DNA of 64,000 nt from the NCBI RefSeq assembly GCF_001039355.2, contig NW_019775880.1, forward strand, positions 602,127-666,126, in the 5' to 3' direction. The position numbers were made by a program, and so were the translations under genes. Shown piece by piece: positions 52,938 through 64,000 of the stretch. The notes beneath the pieces were generated by a model. It had not been told where the DNA came from. It saw nothing but the letters and a program-made list of their open reading frames with translations, and searched no databases. Each line of letters begins with the position of its first letter. The stretch's first letter is position 1. Origin of the DNA: Lingula anatina. Taxonomy: Eukaryota > Brachiopoda > Lingulata > Lingulida > Lingulidae.

Positions 52938-53017
52938 CCAATCAAAACACTTAGTTCTGACGCGAACCAATCGCAAACGTATTCATGAAACAACGCCCTT
53001 GACCTTGGTTTTATAAG
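52938..53017 (+). promoter_or_regulatory. CCAAT/CCAAT/TATA promoter of the Patched-like gene
   Basis: CCAAT boxes at 52938-52942 and 52967-52971 (29 bp apart), then TTATAAG with TATAAG at 53012-53017. The ATG follows at 53114, so transcription would start near 53042 with a roughly 70-nt leader. Order and spacing fit a core promoter well. Confidence 0.6.
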
Positions 53018-53113
53018 TAGCGAAAGGACAGGAAAGCGGTAGGCTATTGAAAATAAATATAAGCCCTGACAGGATGATTTTGATGGTTATACTGACCCAA
53101 AATTAAGCTTGAC

Positions 53114-53685
53114 ATGACAGGCAAGACGTCTGATTTTGATGAGAAGAAGGAGGTGAAGAAAAATTGCTCTTTTTGTGATTGTATGTGCCTGAGAAAAGTC
53201 AGCAATGTGATCGTCAATGGACTGGAGACCGCATTTTACAGGTAACAATAACATTGCCAGTACGTCTGTGCAAATAAGTGGAAATGGAGAAATCATAGAA
53301 GTCGAATCTGTTTTGTATGAACAACAGACGGAAACGAATAAAAAAAGTTTCAAGAGATGAATAGATTCCATACGGCAGTTCACAGAAGACGTGTGTGATT
53401 TGTCAAATGAAGCCGAGAGTCCCTTTCTTTCGAGGAATCTCCAATAGCTAAAAAAGACGTCTGTGAGAGTCGTGTATTCCTCAAACCCTTTGTGGCTCCT
53501 ACCTGTGCAGTTTTGATTATCTCTTCAGGCTAGCCCTAGGTCTACATTTAGATCTAGATTTCAATAATACGTTACTGAATTACTAGTAAATGTCATTAAA
53601 CGTGAATTTAAAAAAAAAATTAACGCATTATTCAGACACACCAGTGAGCGTACTGGATGCACCTTATACAAGCTACCGGGTAGTA

Positions 53686-53729
<44 letters not shown>

Positions 53730-56700
53730 AATTAACTTGCTAACATTTTCATTCATGAGAAAATTTTCAGGTTATTGCATAATGAAGACATTAATTAATT
53801 AATGTTATATATACATTTTAGTGCATTAGATTTAAATGTGTAAAATATAACATATGATAAGAAAAAATATATAGAAATTGAATATAATTAAGAAATTTTT
53901 TATATAATAAATATAATTTTCTCCTTCCATACATATTCTGCATATTCTCCTCAAGCATATGATATGGGTCAGTAACCTGGGAAAAATTAAGTTTAACATT
54001 CCAGTAAGAAATTCGATAAAAATTCAGAATTTAAAACTGTATTGAAATGACATTAAGTATTTCAGAAGAAGAAAATGATTTATAAATATGATACATGATT
54101 TTCTTATTGGATAGTATTATTTAGCCTTTTGTTATTTTTTCTGTAGTAGTTTTAGACAGTGGACAAAGTATCCTTTGGAAATGTCCACTTGATATTTATA
54201 ATTGAAAAATTTCAAATTCATTAATTTTTTTAAACAAAAAAAAGTTCAATTATTTAGGAAGTAATTTATGGATCAATTATTTATTTTATATTATTTTGAT
54301 TGAATTTTTCAATATATCCAAAGATAAAGAAGAGTTTTGAAATTGAAATTTACAAAAACTGTTCATTTTTAGCATTTCAGAAATGCTCACTTACTATTAA
54401 TATCTTTCCTTTTAAACTATTTTCTTAAAGTTTTGCCCAAATATTGCTCTCACATGGAACAATATCCATACAAAAACTTAAACAATTTACTTTTTTATTT
54501 AATTTTAATTTAAGGTTTCAAATGTCCATCTTGAAAAAAAGGATTTATTTTTCCAAGATTGTATTTTTTTCTTTCTTTTTTCTTAATTGTATTTTCCAGG
54601 TTGGGGCAAGCAATAGGAACATACCCATGGGTTACTATATTAATCTCCATTGTGTTTGTTGCCCTGTGTGGAATAGGGTTTATGAAATTCTACCAAGAAG
54701 ATGCCGTAGAAAATCTATGGGTCCCATATGGATCGCCATCTGTGGATCACATGGATTGGGTCTCTAAGTACTACCCTTCAGTTACCAGGTTCCAGTCCAT
54801 GATGGTAGTGGATGATAATGTTTTAACACCAAAGGTTTTAAATGCTGTAAGTTTGGATATATTTTTCAAAAAAATTAATGATGTTTTTAAACAACAATAC
54901 ATATCAATGATTTCTTACTTATTAAAATAAAATAAGTAAGAAATCATTGAAATGTATTGCTGTAAACTTTGATTTAGAAATTGATCTCAGTGTTGATTAA
55001 ACAACAAAGCCTTATAAGTTTTAAGACAAGTTTAAAATTGAAAACTTTGGATTGTATCTGTCAGGAATGTTTTTTTTTTATCTAGAAAAATAAGATGATA
55101 ATGGGGACCAACAAGTTACATAGTTTATGTAGAAATGAACAAATTATAAATACATAAAGAGAAAATTGAAACTTGGTCTATTGTTAAGTGAGATTTATGT
55201 CACAATTTTATCTTTTTTTTCAGATGCTGGATATAGATATAAGCATCAAGGCTATCAACAGCAGCAGTTATAACTGGACTAGTATATGTACCAAGTAGGT
55301 TTGCTTACAGACTGTTACTGACATACATATTTTCTTCCAGTCAAAATTTATGCAAATTTATTGGTTACGTTGTATTAATATACAACATATAATGCAATGA
55401 AGTGGGTGCATATTTTTATGCACTCAGAGAAAAAAATCCTTATTAATGGTAAATGCACATACCTGCATGTACATCTGCTGTAGTAAGTTAAAATCCCATT
55501 TTTAGGTTAATTCAATCCAGGACATTAAATTTTACCTTATACTTAACAAATTCCAATTATGATATGAAGTAGAATAGAAAACGAATAGATATATAAAATA
55601 TTTACCAAGCTTGATCACTGACTAAGTTTTAAAAGATAGACATTGGACTATAATTTTTGTTTTTGGCCAAAATAAGGGCAGCTTGGATATGATTTATATT
55701 TATGTGCCTGGGGCTTATTCAGCATTAAGATGTGGAGCTGTATGCCAGGTTAAATGGATATTTGTTTGCAGAACATCTGCCATTTCTCTATTGTTATATT
55801 ACATGGTTGACAAGGGATTAGGTACCTAGCTCACTAATTGGCATTATTATTATTTTTTTCTAAAGATGACATCAATAAGGAAAGCTTTGTTGGCTTTGAC
55901 AAATATTGAAATGATTTGGTCACAGAGTAAAGTCTTCAGTGATGGACTTGTAGATAACAATAGACAATGTTTGTAGACATGGTGAAAACACATAAAAGTG
56001 ATAATTTATAAATGATCAAATTCTTCAAATGATACTGCAATTTTGCAGACATAAAGCAACTAAAATGCTTCTTTGAGACTAGAAACATATGCTGCTTGCT
56101 CTTTTGACAGACACTCTCAGTCAAGTGCACAAGTCAAAATTCAATATTGATTTCTTGCTAAAATAATAAATCTTAGTATCTGAATTTATTATTATCATGT
56201 CAGATTACTAGCTCTAACTGACCTTTATGGCATGTCCATATGATATGATATGATATGATGTATTCTCTTTGAGTTCTTGGGGATTTTAAAGGTATGAACA
56301 TGGCAAAATATAAATATGATGTGAAAATTAAATGTGGATTCATTTGTCTTAAATGATCAATTTGCTATCCTCCTCCTGATTCTGTCAGTTTGTGTTTTAT
56401 ATTGGAAAGATAACCACATTAAAAATATGTGGACTAGCTGGAGATAATTTCACAGTATACTGAAGGATAACTGTTGTTAGTCTGTCTTAAAGTACCACAT
56501 TTACTGTGTAACTGGTGGGTAGTGTTTTTTTTTTTTTTTTTAGTTTTGCAGAAGTTGTATTGAATAATTTCATCCACTTTGCATGCTTATGTTTATTCCA
56601 GAATATTTGGCAGCATTTGCTGGTCAAGCAGTCTGTTGGAGTTGTGGTCATTTAATGAAACGCACATCAGAAATCTTACACAAGCAGAAATACTTGACAC

Positions 56701-59700
56701 GGTCAACAATGTGACAAGAAGGTCAGTGATATTAAATGGACAGCTGTGCACAGTAAAATAAAAATATTTAGGCAAAAAAGTAAATTTCTCTGCTTAGCTT
56801 CTCATAGCCACCTGAGGAACATATCAGTGCTAAAGGTCAAATATTATATATTTTTCATATCACTTATGGACAATGGATCTAAGCTGTAAATTGTAATAAA
56901 TGTTGGAGTAGAGTATATATATATTGAGGCACAAGAGGACAAATGACATTTTATTAGGAGTCATGGTCACAATCTTGATAAGAACATGTTTATCATATCA
57001 TTCATGTGTCATTTCACTATCTTGGTTTAGAATGACCTAGGGTGATCAGTGCTATAAATCACTTTATTGACAAATAACTTCATGTTGGAGGAGAATCAAA
57101 GACTTGTATCTCTATCTCTATGGTATGGACTCTATTCTTGTGACTCAGAGGTGAAAATTCCTGTTAACTTTGTATTTTATTTTACTTTATTCAAAAAGTC
57201 AAAAATCTGTGAAGAGATTTATATTTTAAGGATATTTTACTCTTTATATTTCAGCCCAGTGTTTTTTAATGACTACAATGTCAGTAAAGTTCTTGGAGCG
57301 ATAACAAAAGATGCCAATGGAAAGATAATATCAGCCGAAGCGACAACCATGACATATTTTATCAATGATGAATCTGCTGTAAGTATATGATACATGCAGT
57401 GATAATAAATATATATATATATATTCACACACACACGTAAACAAAAAAAAAAACAAACAAAACATTTAATGTATATGTAATGGACCCCCTGTGCTCGACA
57501 CAGCCAATTTATTAACTCCTGCATAAAGGGATAACAACCCTTCATTTTGGTGGGAAATCTTTCATAAAATGGATATTCCTGGGGTAGATGACAATTTTCC
57601 CATACTTTTCCAATGGTCAATGAATCCATTCTGACATTCATAATTAGCGGATTGTTTTTTTTTTAAATAATCTCTTTAGATATTATTACAGAGGGTAGCC
57701 TCTATGAAGGTCCATGTGCTTTAATGGCAAGCACAGATTTTAGAATAATTGTGATAACTGCCGTTTTGGTGGTAAAATGGAATTTATTATATTTCTATTT
57801 GTTTACAATGTCTTTAAAGTGGTGTTTTGAATCTCGTATAAAGAGTTGTTATCCCTTAAAACAGCAGGAAGCAAACCTGTTGAGAAGTACTCAAATGGAG
57901 AATTAAGTCCTCTGTAGCGCAAATTTTGTGGTAGAACCTCTCAACTCATACCAGTACAGCTGTATCACTAAGATATAATGCATGACGTACATGAAAAGGT
58001 TCTATGTAAATAGACAATAAGTGCATTTTTGTTCTAGCAAGTACAATGTAATCAATATTATCTAAATGTGAATATAAATGTTTAATATGTCATATTAATG
58101 ATAGAAACACTAATAACAATGGGTATTGATATTTAAAAACGAGAGGCATTTGTGTGAAGAGTTGGCAACTATGAAAGTGTTGCCTGACTGTTCCTTGCTT
58201 ATTTTGGCAAAGTAACACTGTGCATCTTTGAAAAGATCTCCATTAGACACAAATGTTTTCTTATGCATAATTTTTTATGACAGGAAAGTGTAGATGCACT
58301 TGCCTGGGAACAGCAGTTTATAGATATTGGTGCAAAAGGACATGCAGGCATCAAGGAAGTCAACTACTATGCTTTTAGAACGTGAGTTTTTTTTAAGAGT
58401 AAAGGATCTAAGAGAGCTAGAGAACATTTAAGTCTTGATTGTCCTATTTTAAAGATGCCTGGTTTTAAGTTAGTCACTTCTGAAATGTGGAAAAGAATTA
58501 AGGATATTGCAAGAATGCACAAATAATATGACTGTGTGGTTGTGTATTTGAAAACCCTTGGATGATCCATGTCATCATTCCTGTATGCCATTCTTGTTTT
58601 TATACTTGCAGTCGTTCAGATGAGGGAGGTGGCGCCATCTTTGGAGACCTGACGTTACTGTCAGTTGGATATTTTCTCATCATCATATTTGTAGCTATAG
58701 TCTTAGGAACATTCAACTGTGTGGAACACAGAGTAAGGACCATGTTTTCAGTTTGAAAAATTTTTTTTTCAGTTTGAATAAATTTTTTTTCTGGCAAAAT
58801 AGATTGTCATAATCATTCAGCAGAATTGTATAAATATACAAAGGGATAAGTACTGTACATGTATTTTTAATTGAGTATAATGATGTTGATTTACCAGCAA
58901 ACTTTGAAATGAGTGTTCCTAATTGCAAAGATTTTACTGTGGAAGTAGAATAAATGGTACAGATGTGATTATTTAATGTTTTCTTTATTAATAAAAGCAT
59001 TGGTTATCAAAGATGTTAATTTAATGGTACAGATAATTTAGAATTGTATGTACCGGTATATTGGCATTTATTGTATTTTATAATGTAAATTGCTAATATA
59101 ATGTATATTCCATATTGTTACCTAAGCTGTTTAGTTATTTCAGAGGTACTAATGCAGTTTCTCTTTTATCCAGATATGGCTCGCACTTGGATGTGTCTTA
59201 GCAGTAGGAATGTCAATCATCATGTCATTTGGGCTGTCTTCTGCTTTTGGAGTAGCATATGGACCAGTGCACAGTGTTTTACCTTTTTTGCTACTTGGTA
59301 AGCCTTTGAGACTGTTACTCTGTGTTTTAAAATATACTATTGTATTATGATACAAGTGCCTTTCTGTGGGAAGTATACATTTGAGTTTTGGTTATATGAC
59401 AACAGATTTACAAGTGAAGTAGTAAGTACACATTTTTAAATTCTTTTTAAAACATCATGCACTTGTGTTAATTTACAGGTATTGGAGTTGACGATGCCTT
59501 CGTGATCATTCAGTCATGGAACAATCTCCATCCCCATGAGAAGGAGAAGCCCCTGCCTGACAGAGTGGGGCTGATGTTAAAACATGCTGGGGTGGCCATC
59601 ACTGTAACCTCCATCACAGATTTTGTGGCCTTTGCCATTGGTGCAACCACAGTGAGTCTTCTGTTGATTTAATCTGTCTAGGTTATGTGGCATGTACTGA

Positions 59701-62700
59701 TTTACATTCCAGTAATTTGTTTGTTAACACAAATTCCCTGCTCACCTTATTTTATTTCAGTATTCATATTGTGAATATGATTCAACATTTGTCAATAAAA
59801 AGGAATAAATGAAAGAAAGATAAAGCAATGAAAATATACAGAAGATTCTTCCATAAATTTGTACATAATGTAGATTCCTGCTTGTATTATAGAATGTTTC
59901 ATGGTAACTTATTTACAGGACTCGGATCCAGATTGAATTAAATAAAATTTCTTCAAAAACAGGTAATTAATATTTTTGCATCATTTTTAGATCTTGCCAG
60001 CCTTGCGCTCATTCTGCATCTTTGCTGCCCTGGGGATACTGGGGCTGTACATCTTTCAAGCCACATTCTTTGTAGCTTGCCACACCATCAATGAACGGCG
60101 TGTGGAAGCTGTGCGTAATGCATGTTGCTGTTGCTACCCACACCGCAACTATAAGCCCAATCAATGCAGCCAGAAAGGACTGATGGCTGCCTTCTTCAAA
60201 AAGTACTACGCATCATTTTTGCTTAAATTGCCAGTGAAGGTAGGGATTTTTTTTGTGTTAATAAGTATTTAAAACGTCTAAAGCTCTTTTGGTTAATTTA
60301 AATAATGTGTGTCAAATTGATAGATTCCTCAAATTGGAAAATGTTTGTTTACTTCAGACCTTTGTATTTAGGTAGATTCAATAATGCTTAAGTATAAATC
60401 ATTGAATTTACACAAATAATGTTGAAAAATGCTTACATGTCAGGTATTTCAGTTATATTGAAGTTATTCTTTCCTTTCCTCCAGATCATAGTTTTAGTGG
60501 CCACACTGGGACTATTGGGTGTGAACGTTTATGGTCTCATCAACCTGAAGCAGGACTTCGACTTCAACTGGTTCATCCCCAGTGACTCCTATGCCTCAAA
60601 ATATACCAAGAATATGGAGAAGTTCTTCCCATCTGATGGGGCATCGGCATCCATTTACTTCGGTGAGTCTCAGTTCTCCTAGTGGCTGTGTGGTATCTAT
60701 GTTGTAAGGCACCGGTGTCTGTTGGAAAAATTGGCGTAATTGATTCATTGGTTTTCTCCTTAGGCTAATGTGTTTGCTCATCTGAGATGACACACTTCTT
60801 GTGTGGCACTATACAAAACAGATTTTATTAATTAATGGAGAATAATATAGAGGGAAAGGCCCAAGCTTTACAGAGAATGTACTTCAAAATTACTCAAAGT
60901 GTAATTTTGTTCTAGACAATTCCAATCTTGAGAATGAATAATTGAGCGCACATATTTCAGGTGAGATTGACTACTATCGCAATTTCTCCTACCTGGAGGA
61001 GGCCTATACCAAGATGTCCAATAGTGAATACACTTATGAGGGCACGGTCAACAGTTTCTTTGAAGACTTCAAGGTTTTTGTCAATGAAAGCACTGACAAT
61101 AGAACCCTCGTTTATCTTAATGCAAGTAAGTGATAAAGTGTGTTAAGTTCAGTCACTTGACGGTCCAGATAATACTGTTAGTGATTTAAATATATCTTTA
61201 AAATATGTTTCATGTAAAGTTTTGGTTGTTTCAAAGCTACAGGATTAGAACTTTTTGTGATATTTATTGTTTTGGGGGATGTTGTACTATGTGGTATTTT
61301 TATGGAGGAAAGGGGCTCTCTGGCTGTTATATAATATCATATATTTTGTATTTTATTGACAAATGCTGTGTAAAATTTTCCTTTTTCTTAGATGCTTTTA
61401 ACTTAGTGAGGATTTTTTATATTATTCAGACAAATGGCCTAGTAATGAGACAAACTTCTACAGACTGCTGAGAGCCTTTATTTTGTGGGTGCCATCTGGA
61501 CGAAGGTATATAAGCTATGTGAACATGACAGATACTGAGCCCTACAAGTTGAAGGTAAGTTATGGATTTTTGTGTGATTCATAGGTCTCTTGTTGCAGTA
61601 TGGGTTCCAGGTGAAAATGTCACAAACTAAGAACTCTGTAGTATTGCTTAAATAAATTTTAAGTGAATATCTTTTGTTAAAAAAAAAACTATGAAATAAA
61701 CAGTTTAACAACTGACTGTTAACTTTCAGGATTCCTCAGATCTTGTAGTTTTATGCCCAACCAAGGAAATCACAAAAAGCATTTGCCAAATACCAGATTC
61801 AGATTTGATAAGACCAACGGGTCCAAAGACTAAACTGAAATTTGATCTATAATAGATAACACATTAAAAATATTTTTGTAGGCGTCCCAAATTTTCATGA
61901 AACACAAAGACTTTCCTGATGCCCAGACAGAAGTGAAGGCCATGGACAACTTGCGGAGTATAGCAGACGGGCTTGGACTGCCCTCTGATAAATGCTTTGC
62001 CTACAGTCGAAGTTATCTCAACTGGGAAAGTAACAAGGTATGAGAAACTTCTGAAGTATGTTATTGTTATAAATAAAAATCTTTGAGTTGTCTGATATTT
62101 TGTTAACATCTTATCTGTTGAATAAATCATTCAGTGAAAAAATTTCCGTAAGCATGTTGTATATAATTTTGGTATACCAGTTGCATTGGTTCACACAGAC
62201 TGTTGTAATATGCACAGTGCATAGTCTTGATCATAGTTATGCAGATATTAAAAGACGCAAGTGATGGTATTCTTGAAGCCTTGGAAGACAATAGAGGAGT
62301 ACTATTTACAGCATCAGATAGATCACTGCAAGCTGGGCAATCTTGAAGAAAATGTTACCTTTTGTTCTTTGAGTGTAGATAACAGTATTTTAATACTGAA
62401 AAAAGCTCTTTTTTTCACCTACCCTCAGGTTATCCAGATAGAGCTGTATAGGAACATTGGTCTTGCTTTTGCTTGTGTGTTTTTGGTCACTCTGATCCTA
62501 ATAGCCAACATCTGGACATGCATCCTGGTGCTGACCTGTGTGGTCATGACACTGGTGAGTTTTAATTTGTAATTAATACAAGTTAACAAAAGAATTATGA
62601 ATTAGTTTGAGTGTGGAAAAAGAAAGAAATTAGGTTAAAACATTAAGTAAGTACATTGAATACTGTGTTAACAATGTGGAGTAAAGTTGAAATGGTAACA

Positions 62701-63926
62701 AACTGCAATTCATATTTTGTGAGCAATATGTGCTTTTTTAGGTAGCTCCTTATGGCTTTTGGGCTTGAGAGATTTTTAATGCAAATAATATGAAGGTGTT
62801 AGAATATAACATTTAAAATATAGATATAAATATACAGGTATGATTATTTCATTAATAAGGCTGATCATGCCAGTATCATTGTATTTTATGATACATCTAA
62901 TAAGGTTAAGATATTTCTTCAAGGTTGATGTTGGAGGTCTGATGTACTTCTGGGGTCTGACCATAGACAGTGTGACCACAGTGAACACCATACTGGCCAT
63001 TGGTCTGGCAGTGGACTATGCAGCACATATTGGACACATGTTTATGACAGAACTGGGAACAAGAAATGGTAGATAACACAGATGATATTATTATTGAAAA
63101 AGAAATGAAATGATATCTTCATTTTCTTTATGATAACATTAATTTTCATGTTATACCTATATAAATACTACAATATTAAATTATTATTATAATTATTATT
63201 ATAATTATATTATATTATTATAATTATTATGATAATGATGATGATGATAGATATTTCTGACTAAATATAATGCTGTTACAAAAATGAGTTTATATATTTT
63301 CCAGGACATTAACATTGTTTTTCCCTCATATTTCAGAGCGTGCCAAGACCACAATTGGTGATATGGGGCCAGCTGTCTTCAATGGAGGCTTCAGTACATT
63401 CCTTGCCTTTGTATTGCTAGCTTTCTCTGGGTCTTATGTATTCCAAGTGTTCTTTAAGGTACGGTTATGCTGTAATTTGTATTCATAGAAAAATATTATT
63501 GTAAAATCTGTAATCTAATAGCTGTCTCCAGTGTTTTTCATGATTTCAGCCTAAAAATGTGATTAAAATTCATTGCTTCTTTTCCATTCAAAAATTAATA
63601 ACTGAGAGATGATTTGCCAACTTAATTTAGATAATCCATCAAAGGTAAACACACTCTGAAAAGCATAACATAAGTTAAGTAATTTATTATTTGATGAAAA
63701 CTTTCAGGTGTTTTTTGGCGTGGTAGTATATGGGCTGTTTCATGGGTTGATCTACCTCCCTGTGATACTCAGCTGGCTGGGGCCAGCACCCTACCTCTCT
63801 GCAATAAAGGAGGCTGAGGAAGAGGAAGCTGAGGACAAACTGAGGATGGAAAATGGGGGAATTGCAACTGTTCAAGGATATGAAAATCATGTCATGTATG
63901 ATAAGGTACGCTCCCACAAAAAATAA
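53114..63926 (+). CDS. Patched domain-containing (PTCHD/Ptr-like) RND membrane protein
   Basis: Patched/NPC1/Dispatched superfamily protein, expected to be a 12-TM sterol or lipid transporter or Hedgehog-pathway relative. Eighteen exons: 53114-53241, 54600-54846, 55224-55294, 56602-56721, 57255-57378, 58284-58381, 58612-58732, 59174-59297, 59479-59651, 59991-60239, 60485-60662, 60961-61125, 61430-61554, 61882-62037, 62429-62554, 62924-63068, 63337-63458, 63708-63926. Phases all agree: 2691 nt, 896 residues. TM1 is about residue 50-70; an ectodomain follows; TM2-6 form the sterol-sensing domain (about 263-485). GIGVDDAFVI has the TM4 Asp pair 349-350 and GLAVDYAAH the TM10 Asp 766, the proton-relay positions of RND proteins. 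CCCC at 447-450 in the cytoplasmic loop could be palmitoylated. The last exon ends at TAA, but GATAAG|GTACGC near its end could be a donor to exons beyond the window. The PTCHD3-like subtype is a guess. Confidence 0.9.
53688..53726. repeat. (GT)n microsatellite
   Basis: Uninterrupted GT dinucleotides in intron 1 of the Patched-like gene. They give a spurious Val/Cys-repeat frame. Confidence 0.95.
54895..54959. repeat. Intronic 29-bp-arm hairpin
   Basis: Left arm 54895-54923 and right arm 54931-54959 pair with two mismatches around a 7-nt loop; ATTTCTTACTTATT pairs exactly with AATAAGTAAGAAAT. It lies 49 nt into the intron after exon 2 of the Patched-like gene. Weaker complementarity extends outward. 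Confidence 0.85.
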
Positions 63927-64000
63927 AATTGGATGAAGGCTACAGCATCATTCTGAATTTGCTGTGACAGGAAATATCAGTTTTGATGAGGAAGTATTGT

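Noticed and set aside
62261-62428. Possible extra exon of the Patched-like gene (in-frame stretch with PWKTIEEYY)
   Set aside because: There is no suitable acceptor; joining the exon ending 62037 directly to 62429 keeps the frame and gives the expected family sequence (WESNKVI...).

Overview
This is a eukaryotic, animal-type window. It is AT-rich, has many short exons in long introns with GT/AG borders, microsatellites, poly-A signals and four assembly gaps. Two secreted tyrosinases sit side by side, which suggests a lophotrochozoan such as a mollusc or a brachiopod relative; the species cannot be fixed from sequence alone. Six protein-coding genes are supported. Exon joins were checked by hand: coding lengths are multiples of three, with allowances at the two damaged loci.

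Layout. (1) 1-8374: no coding sequence seen. (2) 8380-21012 (+): a PRDM1/Blimp-1 orthologue with PR domain, proline-rich middle and five zinc fingers; its last exon appears twice around a gap, almost certainly an assembly artefact. (3) 24044-31045 (+): a 15-exon CCDC60 orthologue, preceded by a likely RFX X-box. (4) 32121-39512 (-): tyrosinase A, two exons, with a Tyr/Gln/Asn/Pro-rich tail in a shifted frame. (5) 44815-48922 (+): tyrosinase B, two exons, head-to-head with A, with the same intron position and the same 11-cysteine module but a different tail. The 5.3 kb between them holds a 779-base run of A. (6) 49965-50696 (+): an intronless Tctex1/DYNLT-family dynein light chain with a histidine-rich repeat leader. 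(7) 53114-63926 (+): an 18-exon, 896-residue Patched-domain (RND, sterol-sensing) transporter with a clear CCAAT/TATA promoter, 176 bp downstream of a foldback TA-flanked element.

The genes do not form one pathway. The tyrosinases are a local duplicated pair that probably works in extracellular matrix or shell/cuticle tanning. CCDC60 and perhaps the Tctex1 protein point to cilia. PRDM1 is a developmental repressor. The Patched-like protein is a membrane sterol/lipid or Hedgehog-pathway relative.

Assembly quality matters here. All four gaps are flanked by the same sequence on both sides, so the true locus is probably about 3.2 kb shorter than shown. The most novel biological candidate is the tyrosinase pair, in particular an enzyme that may carry its own tyrosine-rich cross-linking substrate as a C-terminal tail.
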